Origin: Arcobacter_B sp049472135
GTDB taxonomy: Bacteria > Campylobacterota > Campylobacteria > Campylobacterales > Arcobacteraceae
Direction: 5' to 3'
NCBI RefSeq assembly: GCF_049472135.1
Contig: NZ_JBMOVV010000004.1
Coordinates: forward strand, 186,001 to 250,000
Length of the DNA: 64,000 nucleotides
Below the pieces are notes generated by a model, which had not been told where the DNA came from, did not search any database, and saw only the letters and a list, made by a program, of their open reading frames with translations. A program made the translations under genes and the position numbers. Numbering within the stretch: position 1 is the first letter of the stretch; each line of letters starts with the position of its first letter. Shown in pieces: positions 39,949-49,190 of this stretch.

Positions 39949-42525
39949 CTATCTAGAAGCCATTAATCCTGTTAATTGCTCTTGAGAAACTTGGTGGAAG
40001 TTTAAGTATTTATAAACACCATCTTTGTTTTGCTCAGTAATTTTAGCAGGTACAATCTCCATGTACTCTTCTTTAGAAGGTAATCTACCTAATAAAGCAG
40101 ATACTGCTGCCATTTCTGCAGAACCTAAGTAAACTTTAGAGTTTTTACCAAGTCTGTTGTCGAAGTTTCTTGTAGATGTAGAGAATACAACTGAACCTTC
40201 AGATACTTGTGCTTGGTTACCCATACATAAAGAACATCCTGGCATTTCAAGTCTTGCACCAGCTGCTCCAAAGATTGCGTAGTAACCTTCTTCAGTTAAT
40301 TGAGCTTCATCCATTTTTGTTGGTGGTGCAACCCATAATTTAGCAGCAACTTCACCTTCACCTTTAACAACTTCACCTAAAGCTCTGAATAATCCGATGT
40401 TAGTCATACAAGAACCAACGAATACTTCATCAATTTTAGTAGGTCTGTTTTCATCAGCTAAGATGTTAGATAATGTATCAACATCATCTGGATCGTTAGG
40501 ACAAGCTAAGATTGGCTCAGTAATTTCATTTAAGTTAATTTCGATAGTAGCTGCATATTCTGCATCTGCATCTGGAGTAATTAACTCAGGGTTAGCTAAC
40601 CATTCTTTCATTTTGTCAGCTCTTCTTTGAAGAGTTCTAGCATCTTCGTAACCTTCTTCAATCATTTTCTCAATTAATGCGATGTTTGAAGATAAGTACT
40701 CAATGATTGGTTCTTTATCTAATTGAACAGAACAAGCTGCTGCTGATCTCTCTGCTGCTGAATCTGATAATTCGAATGCTTGCTCAACTTTAAGATCTGG
40801 TAATCCAGCAATCTCAATGATTTTACCAGCAAAGATGTTCTTTTTGTTTTTCTTAGGAACAGTTAATAATCCATCTTGGATTGCTTGGTAAGGAATAGCG
40901 TTAACTAAATCTCTTAAAGTAATTCCTGGTTGCATTTCACCTGTAAATTTAACTAATACAGACTCAGGCATAGTTAATGGCATAGAACCAGTTACACCAG
41001 CGAATGCGATAAGACCTGAACCAGCTGGGAATGAAATACCAATTGGGAATCTTGTATGAGAATCTCCACCAGTACCTACTGTATCTGGTAAACATAATCT
41101 ATTTAACCAAGAGTGAATAACACCGTCACCTGGTCTTAATGTAACACCACCTCTAGAGTTGATGAAATCTGGTAAAGTATGTCTTAATTTAATATCTGCT
41201 GGTTTTGGGTAAGCAGCAGTGTGACAGAATGATTGCATAACCATATCAGCACCAAATGATAATGCTGCTAATTCTTTAATCTCATCTCTTGTCATTGGTC
41301 CAGTTGTATCTTGAGAACCTACAGTAGTTGCGATTGGCTCAACGTACATACCTGGTTTAACACCTTCGATACCACAAGCTCTACCTACCATTTTTTGTGC
41401 TTGAGTATAACCTTTACCATTATCTTCTGGTTGTTGTGGAGCTAAGAATAAATCAGATGCACCTAATCCTAAAGCTTCTCTAGCTTTAGCAGTTAAACCT
41501 TTACCAATAATTAATGGAATTCTACCACCAGCTCTCATTTCGTCAGTTAAAGTGTTTGGAGATAAGTTAAACTCAGAAACAACTTCACCGTTCTTTTCGA
41601 TTACACCAGCGTATGGCTTAACAACAATTTCATCACCAGTTTCTAATGCATCAACTGGAGCTTCGATTGGTAAACATCCTGAATCTTCTGCAGTATTGAA
41701 GAAAATTGGAGCAATAATAGAACCAATTACAACACCACCAGTTCTCTTATTTGGAACACCTGGAATATCTCTACCCATGTGCCATTGAACAGAGTTGATA
41801 CCTGATTTTCTTGAAGAACCAGTACCTACAACATCACCAACGTATGCTAATGGGTTACCTTTTTGTCTTAATTCTTCCATAGTTTCAAGTGGGTTTTCCA
41901 TTCTTGATTGTAACATTGCAGTTGCGTGTAATGGAATATCAGGTCTTGTAAATGCAACAGTTGCAGGAGATAAATCATCTGTATTTGTTTCACCTGGAAT
42001 TTTGTAAACAGTTAATTTAATTTCTTCTTCTAATGCTGGCTTGTTAGTGAACCACTCACCATTTGCCCATGACTCGATAACTTCTTTAGCTTTTGCATTT
42101 CCAGCGTCAGCTAAATCTTTTACATCATTAAATGAATCGTATACTAAGATAGTGTTCTTTAATTGAGTAGCAGCTAAATCAGCAACTTCTTCAACTTTAA
42201 GAGCTTCAACTAATGGAGTAACGTTAAATCCACCCATCATTGTTCCTAAAATTTCAACAGCCTCAGACTTAGAAATTACAGAACATGCAACATTTCCTTG
42301 AACAACGTCATTTAAGAATGCAGCTTTAACGTATGCAGCATCATCAACACCTGGGTTGATTTTGTTTTTAAATAATTCTAAACAGTACTCTGCTTCCTTT
42401 ACAGAATCTGCTTTTAATAATTCTATTAATTCAGCAGTTTGCTCAGCAGTTAAAGCTAATGGAGGTAATCCACCCTCATTAAGTCTTTCTTGCGTGTGTG
42501 CTTTGTAATCAGCTAATAAACTCAT
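39949..42525 (-). CDS. acnB: Aconitate hydratase B
   Basis: TCA-cycle enzyme, 858 aa, interconverting citrate and isocitrate in the cytoplasm. The N-terminal HEAT-like domain (LLADYKAHTQERL, LTAEQTAELIELL) and the swapped domain order identify AcnB rather than AcnA. Cluster cysteines are in VFVGSCMTNIG and MPGCSLCMGNQA; GDSHTRFPIGISFPAGSGL is the active-site loop. Length is normal. A GGAGAT site precedes the ATG. It is a single-gene unit with its own terminator. AcnB can bind RNA when iron is short, but nothing here shows that. Confidence 0.97.
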   Translation of the reverse strand: MSLLADYKAHTQERLNEGGLPPLALTAEQTAELIELLKADSVKEAEYCLELFKNKINPGVDDAAYVKAAFLNDVVQGNVACSVISKSEAVEILGTMMGGFNVTPLVEALKVEEVADLAATQLKNTILVYDSFNDVKDLADAGNAKAKEVIESWANGEWFTNKPALEEEIKLTVYKIPGETNTDDLSPATVAFTRPDIPLHATAMLQSRMENPLETMEELRQKGNPLAYVGDVVGTGSSRKSGINSVQWHMGRDIPGVPNKRTGGVVIGSIIAPIFFNTAEDSGCLPIEAPVDALETGDEIVVKPYAGVIEKNGEVVSEFNLSPNTLTDEMRAGGRIPLIIGKGLTAKAREALGLGASDLFLAPQQPEDNGKGYTQAQKMVGRACGIEGVKPGMYVEPIATTVGSQDTTGPMTRDEIKELAALSFGADMVMQSFCHTAAYPKPADIKLRHTLPDFINSRGGVTLRPGDGVIHSWLNRLCLPDTVGTGGDSHTRFPIGISFPAGSGLIAFAGVTGSMPLTMPESVLVKFTGEMQPGITLRDLVNAIPYQAIQDGLLTVPKKNKKNIFAGKIIEIAGLPDLKVEQAFELSDSAAERSAAACSVQLDKEPIIEYLSSNIALIEKMIEEGYEDARTLQRRADKMKEWLANPELITPDADAEYAATIEINLNEITEPILACPNDPDDVDTLSNILADENRPTKIDEVFVGSCMTNIGLFRALGEVVKGEGEVAAKLWVAPPTKMDEAQLTEEGYYAIFGAAGARLEMPGCSLCMGNQAQVSEGSVVFSTSTRNFDNRLGKNSKVYLGSAEMAAVSALLGRLPSKEEYMEIVPAKITEQNKDGVYKYLNFHQVSQEQLTGLMASR

Positions 42526-42890
42526 ATATTATCTCCTATTTGATTTAAAAAGTTTGGAATCATTATAACATAAACAAAAAAATTAGTATGTACAAAAATT
42601 GCAAACTATTGTACAAGTTTTAATTTATGTAAATAAAAGTTACAAAATTAGCTGTCATTAAGCTATTTTTAAAAGGATGCCCTAGTGAAAAATAGTATTC
42701 TAGGGCAATAAAGAGTCTAAATTTACTCATTTTTTTCTACTTTTATATAATTTTCTCTTAAAACTTAAATTTCTCATTTTTAATACTTTGTACAACTTTT
42801 GTGCACCTTTTGACAAAAACTGTCATTACTATTTTTTCTATGATTTAAAGTAGATATTACTATAATCTCATACTTTTAATTATATTAGGA
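42526..42890. other. Divergent promoter region of acnB and the thioesterase gene, with a hairpin
   Basis: A 365-base gene-free region. A perfect 8-bp inverted repeat TGCCCTAG / CTAGGGCA (42678-42685 and 42700-42707) with a 14-nt loop stands out as GC-rich. It is about 155 bases upstream of acnB. On the minus strand it is followed by UCCUUUU. It may be an operator, an attenuator in a long acnB leader, or a stray terminator. Confidence 0.45.
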
Positions 42891-43337
42891 ATGATTTTGA
42901 TAAAAAAATTAGAGAACAAACTACATAATGAAATACCATTAACAAAGCTTATGGATATAAAAATTAATACTTTTAATGATAAAGAGCTTATAACAACAGC
43001 CCCATTAAAAATAAACATAAATGATAAAGGCACTGCTTTTGGTGGAAGTTTAAGTACTATGACTATTATCTCTTCTTGGAGTATGTGTTGGTTAATTTCT
43101 CAAGAATTAAATATAGATAGTAAAAATATTGTTGTAATAAAAAATGAAAACTCTTATAGAAAACCAGTAACGAAAGATATTCTTTGTTATACACAAAAAC
43201 CTTCACCTAAAGAGATAGAAAATGTTGCACAAAAAATTAAAGAAAAAGGCAGTGCTTCTTTAAAAATCAAATCCTCAATTATTGAAGATAATGAAGTTTG
43301 TGTTGATTTTGAAGGTATATATGTTATCAAAGTGTAA
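42891..43337 (+). CDS. YiiD-type hotdog thioesterase-like protein
   Basis: A 148-aa protein resembling the C-terminal (hotdog-fold thioesterase) domain of YiiD. The segment INDKGTAFGGSLSTMTIISS is the characteristic active-site helix with its GTAFGGSL motif, and the remainder alternates beta strands as expected. The acyltransferase half of E. coli YiiD is missing, which is normal for the stand-alone family. The ATG at 42891 is very close to the AGGA site; the TTG at 42897 would be better spaced. The substrate is unknown. It converges on fumC. Confidence 0.75.
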   Translation: MILIKKLENKLHNEIPLTKLMDIKINTFNDKELITTAPLKININDKGTAFGGSLSTMTIISSWSMCWLISQELNIDSKNIVVIKNENSYRKPVTKDILCYTQKPSPKEIENVAQKIKEKGSASLKIKSSIIEDNEVCVDFEGIYVIKV

Positions 43338-43354
43338 GAGATCTCTTACACTTT
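43329..43354. terminator. 26-bp palindromic terminator carrying both stop codons
   Basis: AAAGTGTAAGAGA followed directly by its complement TCTCTTACACTTT. The stop codon of the thioesterase gene is in the left arm and that of fumC in the right arm. It acts as a shared terminator for the convergent pair. Confidence 0.75.
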
Positions 43355-44743
43355 TGCTTTAATCATCTCTTCAGGTCTTACATACTTATCAAACTCATCA
43401 TAAGTTAAAATACCTAAATTCATAGCTTCTTCTTTTAATGATGTACCGTTTTTATGTGCTGTTTTTGCAATCAATGCAGCTTTTTCATAACCTATATATG
43501 GATTTAATGCTGTAACTAACATTAGTGATTCATTTAAATACTTTTCAATATTAAATCTATTTGCTTCAATTCCTACTGCACAGTTATCATTAAAAGCATG
43601 CATTGTGTCACTTAATAACCTAATTGATTGAATAATATTTAATGCAATTACAGGCTTAAATACATTTAACTCAAAATTACCTTGTGATGCTGCTATACTA
43701 ATAGTTGTATGATTTCCCATAACTTGTACAGCTACCATAGTCATAGCTTCACTTTGTGTAGGGTTTACTTTTCCAGGCATGATAGAGCTTCCTGGTTCGT
43801 TTTCTGGAATATTTATCTCCCCTATTCCACATCTAGGGCCTGATGAAAGCCATCTTATGTCATTTGCTATTTTCATTAGATTTGAAGCCAAGGCATTTAA
43901 AGCACCACTTAATACTACTTCTGCATCATGGGAAGTTAAAGCATGAAATTTATTTGGGTGGGATTTAAATTTATATTTTGTTTGTGTAATTTCATTTAAA
44001 ACTTCTGCAACCATTGGTGAGAAATCAGGATGAGAATTAAGACCAGTTCCAACAGCAGTACCACCAATAGCAAGCTCTACTATATATTTTATTGAATCTT
44101 CTATTTGTAATAAAGCTTTATCAAGCATATGAACATAAGCTGATATTTCTTGTCCTAAAGTAAGAGGTGTGGCATCTTGCAAATGAGTTCTTCCTATCTT
44201 AACTATATTTTCAAACTCTTTTTCTTTATTTTCTAATGTTTGTTTTAAAACTTTAATTGCTGGTAATAATCTATTTTCAATTTCTAAAACAAAAGCTATT
44301 CTCATTGCAGTTGGATAAGTGTCGTTTGAACTTTGACCTTTATTTACATCATCATTTGGATGAACAAATTTTTCAACTCTAAAATCACTACCTAAAATTT
44401 CACTTGCTCTATTTGCTACGACTTCATTTATATTCATATTTGATTGTGTGCCAGAGCCTGTTTGCCATACTACCAAGGGAAAATTCCCATCAAGTTTACC
44501 ATCAAGAACTTCATCGCAGGCTTGAAAAATTGCTTTTGTCTTTTTATCATCTAATCTTTTAAGTTTATTGTTTACTATTGCACAAGCTTTTTTAAGATAT
44601 GCAAAACCATGAACTATCTCTTTTGGCATTTTTTCTTCACCAATAGGAAAGTTTTCAATACTTCTTTGAGTTTGAGCTGCCCAATATTTATCATTTGGTA
44701 CTTGCATTTCACCCATTGTGTCTTTTTCTATTCTATATTGCAT
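43346..44743 (-). CDS. fumC: Class II fumarate hydratase
   Basis: Iron-independent fumarase, 465 aa, converting fumarate to malate in the TCA cycle. The superfamily signature GSSIMPGKVNPTQSEA is present, as are TGSGTQSNMNINEV and GRTHLQDATPLTLGQE, which place it with fumarases rather than with aspartase (compare the gene at 57461, with IQGGAGTSTNMN). The ribosome binding site AAAGGA is well spaced. Single gene, convergent with the thioesterase. Confidence 0.95.
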   Translation of the reverse strand: MQYRIEKDTMGEMQVPNDKYWAAQTQRSIENFPIGEEKMPKEIVHGFAYLKKACAIVNNKLKRLDDKKTKAIFQACDEVLDGKLDGNFPLVVWQTGSGTQSNMNINEVVANRASEILGSDFRVEKFVHPNDDVNKGQSSNDTYPTAMRIAFVLEIENRLLPAIKVLKQTLENKEKEFENIVKIGRTHLQDATPLTLGQEISAYVHMLDKALLQIEDSIKYIVELAIGGTAVGTGLNSHPDFSPMVAEVLNEITQTKYKFKSHPNKFHALTSHDAEVVLSGALNALASNLMKIANDIRWLSSGPRCGIGEINIPENEPGSSIMPGKVNPTQSEAMTMVAVQVMGNHTTISIAASQGNFELNVFKPVIALNIIQSIRLLSDTMHAFNDNCAVGIEANRFNIEKYLNESLMLVTALNPYIGYEKAALIAKTAHKNGTSLKEEAMNLGILTYDEFDKYVRPEEMIKAKV

Positions 44744-44854
44744 AATTTATCCTTTTAGTATAAATAATAAACTTCTTTAAAAGAACTAACTTAGCTAAAT
44801 ATTAACATAATAAACAAACTTTTGTTATAATCACAAAAAAATTAGGATAGATAT

Positions 44855-45109
44855 ATGTCAAATATTCAAAAACTTGAAAAAATTTTAAAAGAAGAGTTCA
44901 TTCCAGAACTTGATGAGAGTTTATTAGAACTTGCAAATATAACTCAATCTTGGAAAGCTACAAGTGATGATAAAGAAGAGTTTGAAGAGTTAAAAGAAAT
45001 GAAAAAATTCTTTGATAAATTAGTTGAAGACTTAGATAATAATGATATTGAAGAAGAAGAAGCTATAGAAATTATTGAAGCTTTAGATGAAATGAGACTA
45101 GATAAATAA
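44855..45109 (+). CDS. Small acidic protein, 84 aa, unknown function
   Basis: I do not recognise a family. It is almost entirely helical and strongly acidic (KEEFEELKEMKKFFDKLVED, NNDIEEEEAIEIIEALDEM), with a single Trp (QSWKA). No signal peptide or membrane helix. The TTAGGA site and terminator directly after it support it as a real gene. It is divergent from fumC. Such small acidic helical proteins are common in Campylobacterota genomes, and no function can be given. Confidence 0.75.
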   Translation: MSNIQKLEKILKEEFIPELDESLLELANITQSWKATSDDKEEFEELKEMKKFFDKLVEDLDNNDIEEEEAIEIIEALDEMRLDK

Positions 45110-45127
45110 AAGGATTACCCTTTTATT
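45105..45127. terminator. Bidirectional terminator
   Basis: Stem AATAAAAGG / CCTTTTATT with a 5-nt loop between the acidic-protein gene and the convergent transporter gene; it overlaps both stop regions. Confidence 0.7.
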
Positions 45128-46016
45128 TTCTATAAAATATAAAGTTTTTAATTAGCTTTAAATACTCAAAAGAGCTTATAAAAGAGCCTAGAATTATTAA
45201 GATACAAGCTAAAACAATAGCTATTGTAAAATTTGCATAACCTAAAAGAACTAATAAAAGTGTTGACAATAATGGCGTAAAATATGAGATTGAGCCTAAA
45301 AGTTTAATATCTGCATTTTTAACTCCATAGTCCCACAAATAAAAAGCCCCTCCCACAGGTCCAAGCCCTAACATTAAAGCTCCAAAAAGCTCCAAAGAAT
45401 TAGGAACTACTGTTACTTCAAAAATTAAATGACAAATTGTAGATAAAATTGCTGTTACAATACAAAATCCTGTAACTGCATATGTTGGAACATGAGATAA
45501 AGTCTTTGAAATCACAGAATATGAAGACCAAGTAAGTGCAGCAATTAAAGCAAAAACATAACCCCATATATATTGAGTTTCAAAACTAAACTCACCTCCT
45601 TTTGAAACAAGAAAAAAAGCTCCCAAAAGACCTAAACTTGCCCCTAAAACATGGTACCATCTTAATTTTTCATTTGGTAAAAATGCTGAAAAAACAACTA
45701 TTAATAAAGGCCAAAGATAGTTTAAAAGATTAGCTTCAACAGCAGGAGCGTTTTTAATAGCAAGAAAATAGAAAAAATGATACCCAAATAGTCCACACAC
45801 ACCAATAAGCCAAACTTTTGGTGAAATTTTAAACAGTTGGCTTATATGAATACTTTGTTTTTTTAGTAATAATAAACCTATAAAAGATGCAATAAAAAAA
45901 GAGATTGCAGTTAATTGAAAAGCTGGAATATTTGTAGTTATTATAGAGAATAAACCTAATGATGCCCATAATAAAATAGCAAGTACTCCAAAAATATTTC
46001 CTCTTTTTGCTTCCAT
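45123..46016 (-). CDS. EamA-family (DMT) membrane transporter
   Basis: Inner-membrane protein, 297 aa, with ten hydrophobic segments formed from two EamA repeats of five. Typical segments are NIFGVLAILLWASLGLFS at the N-terminus, EANLLNYLWPLLIVVFSAFL in the first repeat and the second-repeat start ALIAALTWSSYSVISK. Drug/metabolite exporters of this type move amino acids or metabolites; the substrate is unknown. It is divergent from the beta-oxidation operon, sharing a short promoter region. Confidence 0.9.
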   Translation of the reverse strand: MEAKRGNIFGVLAILLWASLGLFSIITTNIPAFQLTAISFFIASFIGLLLLKKQSIHISQLFKISPKVWLIGVCGLFGYHFFYFLAIKNAPAVEANLLNYLWPLLIVVFSAFLPNEKLRWYHVLGASLGLLGAFFLVSKGGEFSFETQYIWGYVFALIAALTWSSYSVISKTLSHVPTYAVTGFCIVTAILSTICHLIFEVTVVPNSLELFGALMLGLGPVGGAFYLWDYGVKNADIKLLGSISYFTPLLSTLLLVLLGYANFTIAIVLACILIILGSFISSFEYLKLIKNFIFYRK

Positions 46017-46132
46017 AAGAGTCCTAGTTTTATTGGAATTTTACAACTTTTATGATTAATAGTTCATTTCTTAAAAAATAATAAAATTTATATATTAAAA
46101 AAATTATTTTCGAATTTTTTTAATTTTAATGG

Positions 46133-46138
46133 TACAAT
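46133..46138 (+). promoter_or_regulatory. Possible -10 element of the beta-oxidation operon
   Basis: TACAAT 32 bases upstream of the acyl-CoA ligase start, preceded by T-rich tracts as usual in Campylobacterota promoters, which generally lack a clear -35 box. No operator for a FadR-like regulator was recognised. Confidence 0.3.
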
Positions 46139-46170
46139 AGTCTAAATATTCATTGGTGAAAGGATACACT

Positions 46171-47904
46171 ATGGATTCTTATAATTTTAAAACTTACAGT
46201 GAGCTATTTTCTCACATCACAAATAATTATGAAAACAGTACTTTTCTAAATTATCTTGAAAACAACCAATATAAATCAATTTCAATTGAAGCTTTTAAAA
46301 ACAAAGTAATTTGTCTAAGTCTAGCAATGAAAGATTTAGGAGTAAAAAAAGGTGATTGTGTAGCAATATTTGCTGATTCATCTCCATTTTGGCTTATTTT
46401 TGATTTTGCTATACATGAAGTTGGTGCTATTAGTGTTCCTATTTTTGCAAATATATCTTCTAAAAATTTGAACTTTGAAATACAAGACGCAAATATAAAA
46501 TACATCTTTATTGATAATGAAGAGAGAATAAAAGATATAGAAGATGAAAATAGTGAACTTATTTTTATTACCCATAACTTTTGTATTAAGGAAGATAGGT
46601 TCTTTAATGTAGATGATATTTTAGTAATAGGTCAACAAATATGTGACTCTAAAGGTTTTGAACCACATATACCAAGTGAAGATGAAATCTTTTCAATTAT
46701 ATATACAAGTGGTAACACTGGAACTCCTAAAGGAGTTATGTTAACTCATAAAAATATAGTTTCACAACTCCATGATATTAATACTCTTATTTCATTAAAT
46801 CAAAATGAAACAGCATTGTCATTGTTGCCCTTAGCACATATTTTTGAAAGAACTGTAATGAGCTACTATTTAAGTAGAGGAATTAGTATCTATTTTGTTG
46901 ATGAAATTACAAATGTTGCGAATCTTTTAAAAATAGTAAGACCAACTATTATGACAGCAGTTCCAAGACTTTTAGAAAAGATCTACAATAAGATTCAAAA
47001 TAATATCGAGAATAAACCTTTTATTAGCAAACTGTTAGCTTCAAAAGCTTTTGAGTATGCTCAAAATGAGAATATTCAAAAAGATACTATAACTTTTAGT
47101 TTTTTTAATAAACTAGTTTATAGTAAATTCAGAGATATCTTTGGCTCAAAACTTACTAAGCTTGTAAGTGGTGGTGCTGCTCTTCCAAAAGATATAGCAG
47201 TATTTTTCAATAATATTGGTGTTCCAATTTACCAAGGTTATGGCCTTACTGAATTTTCACCAGTTATTTCAACAAACTATCCAAAAGCAAATAGACTTGG
47301 TTCATCAGGTAGAGTAATACCTAGTGCAAAAATAAAAATTCTAGAAGATGGAGAACTTTTAGTAAAAGGGCCTTCTTTAATGAAAGGTTATTTAAACCAA
47401 GAAAAACTAACAAGTGAAACTATAGATATTGAGGGTTGGTTACATACAGGGGATGTAGCAAAAATTGATGAACAAGGTTACTTATTTATTACAAGTAGAA
47501 AGAAAGAAGTATTTAAAACATCAACAGGAGAGTATGTAGCAGCTGTTCAAATAGAGCAAAAGTTAGCAAAAAATAAATATATTGAGTTTGCTGTAATAAT
47601 AGCTAATAACAAAAAATATACTACAGCTTTACTTTTTGTAGACAAGGAGATTTTCAAAGAAGAAAAAAGACTAAATAAAGACTTAACAATACAAGAGTAT
47701 TATAATAATGAAAAAATTACTTCTGAAATAAATAATTATATTCAAGAAGTAAATAAAGAGTTAAATCAATGGGAGAAAGTAGTTCAATATAGATTAATAA
47801 CAAATGATATTTCAATTGAAACTGGGGAATTAACACCTTCAATGAAAGTCTGTAGAAGCTTTATTGAACAAAAATATGAAAATGACATAAAAAGTATGTA
47901 TTAG
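46171..47904 (+). CDS. fadD: Long-chain acyl-CoA synthetase (AMP-forming)
   Basis: Activates fatty acids to acyl-CoA with ATP; 578 aa. P-loop-like motif IIYTSGNTGTPKGVMLTHKN (normally YTSGTTG), then YQGYGLTEFSPVIS, and the hinge and lid GWLHTGDVAKIDEQGYLFI and TSRKKEVFKTSTGEYVA. TTG and GTG codons upstream are in frame, but AAAGGA is six bases before the ATG at 46171. It is the first gene of a five-gene operon; the next gene starts ten bases after its stop. Long-chain specificity is inferred from overall likeness to FadD/FAA-type ligases. Confidence 0.9.
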   Translation: MDSYNFKTYSELFSHITNNYENSTFLNYLENNQYKSISIEAFKNKVICLSLAMKDLGVKKGDCVAIFADSSPFWLIFDFAIHEVGAISVPIFANISSKNLNFEIQDANIKYIFIDNEERIKDIEDENSELIFITHNFCIKEDRFFNVDDILVIGQQICDSKGFEPHIPSEDEIFSIIYTSGNTGTPKGVMLTHKNIVSQLHDINTLISLNQNETALSLLPLAHIFERTVMSYYLSRGISIYFVDEITNVANLLKIVRPTIMTAVPRLLEKIYNKIQNNIENKPFISKLLASKAFEYAQNENIQKDTITFSFFNKLVYSKFRDIFGSKLTKLVSGGAALPKDIAVFFNNIGVPIYQGYGLTEFSPVISTNYPKANRLGSSGRVIPSAKIKILEDGELLVKGPSLMKGYLNQEKLTSETIDIEGWLHTGDVAKIDEQGYLFITSRKKEVFKTSTGEYVAAVQIEQKLAKNKYIEFAVIIANNKKYTTALLFVDKEIFKEEKRLNKDLTIQEYYNNEKITSEINNYIQEVNKELNQWEKVVQYRLITNDISIETGELTPSMKVCRSFIEQKYENDIKSMY

Positions 47905-47914
47905 GAGAGCCATC

Positions 47915-49189
47915 ATGAAAGAAAGAATAGCAATAATAGACGGACTTAGAAGTCCTATCGCTAAAGCAAATGGCAAATTAGATTTAGTTAGTGCAGATAC
48001 ATTAGGAGCTATAATTACAAAAGAGCTTATTTCAAGAAATAATCTTGACTATAAACTTTTTGATGAAGTAATAATAGGAAACGTAGCACAACCAGCAAAT
48101 GCAGCAAATATAGCAAGAGTATTAGCTATAAAAGCTGGATTCCCTCAAAGTACGATTGCATACACAGTTCATAGAAACTGTGCTTCAGGGATGCAAGCAA
48201 TTTCATCAGCAATTGAAAAAATTCATACAAATCAAGGTGACTTATACCTAGCAGGTGGAGTTGAGTCTATGAGTAATATTCCACTGCTTCATAGTGATAA
48301 ATTAAGAAGACTTATTACAAAACTAACTTATGCTAGAAGTTCTCAAGAAAAACTTAAAATATTAGGAAGTTTTAGACCAAGCTTTTTAAAACCTGTTATT
48401 GGTTTAATATCTGGATTAACTGACCCCATTTCTGGAAAAATTATGGGTATTACAGCTGAAAACTTAGCAAATGAGTTTAAAATAAGTAGATTAGCTCAAG
48501 ATGAATATGCCCTAAACTCTCATCTAAAAGCTCAAAAAGCTATTGAAGATGGAGTTTTAAAAGATGAGATTCATCCTATCATGACTAAAGATGCTTCAAT
48601 TATTGATGATGACGGAGTAAGATTTAATCAAAATATGCAAAGTCTTTCAAAACTAAGACCTATTTTTGATAGATTAAGTGGAACAGTAACAGCAGGTAAT
48701 TCATCACAAGTATCAGATGGAGCTTGTAGTTTAATAGTTACTACTGAATCAAAAGCAAAAGAGTTAAACCTTGAACCACTTGGCTTTATAAGTGACTATT
48801 CTTATGCAGGATTAGAAGCTTCAAGAATGGGCTTAGGGCCTGTTTATGCAACTAAAAAACTTTTTGATAAAACAGGAACTTCACTAAAAGATATAGATGT
48901 AATAGAGTTAAATGAAGCCTTTGCAGCACAAGTAATAGCAAATCTAGAAGCTTTTAAATCAAAAAGCTTTTGTAAAAAAACTTTTGGAAGTGATGCAATT
49001 GGTGAAATTGATGAATCTATACTAAATATAAATGGTGGAGCAATAGCTCTTGGTCACCCTGTTGGAATGAGTGGTGCAAGAATAGTTTTAACTGCACTTA
49101 AAGAACTTAGAAGAAGAAAAGCTAAAAAAGCCTTAGCAACACTATGTATTGGTGGTGGACAAGGTGCAGCTTTCTTATTGGAGGTGTAA
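47915..49189 (+). CDS. Acetyl-CoA acyltransferase (3-ketoacyl-CoA thiolase)
   Basis: The final thiolytic step of beta-oxidation; 424 aa. The nucleophile is Cys89 in HRNCASGMQAISSA; the other catalytic residues are His381 in IALGHPVGMSG and Cys411 in LCIGGGQGAA. The length of over 400 is closer to FadI than FadA. A GGAGAG site precedes the start. It lies between the ligase and the hydratase/dehydrogenase gene, one base before the start of the latter, giving the complete spiral in one transcript. Confidence 0.93.
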   Translation: MKERIAIIDGLRSPIAKANGKLDLVSADTLGAIITKELISRNNLDYKLFDEVIIGNVAQPANAANIARVLAIKAGFPQSTIAYTVHRNCASGMQAISSAIEKIHTNQGDLYLAGGVESMSNIPLLHSDKLRRLITKLTYARSSQEKLKILGSFRPSFLKPVIGLISGLTDPISGKIMGITAENLANEFKISRLAQDEYALNSHLKAQKAIEDGVLKDEIHPIMTKDASIIDDDGVRFNQNMQSLSKLRPIFDRLSGTVTAGNSSQVSDGACSLIVTTESKAKELNLEPLGFISDYSYAGLEASRMGLGPVYATKKLFDKTGTSLKDIDVIELNEAFAAQVIANLEAFKSKSFCKKTFGSDAIGEIDESILNINGGAIALGHPVGMSGARIVLTALKELRRRKAKKALATLCIGGGQGAAFLLEV

Positions 49190-49190
49190 A

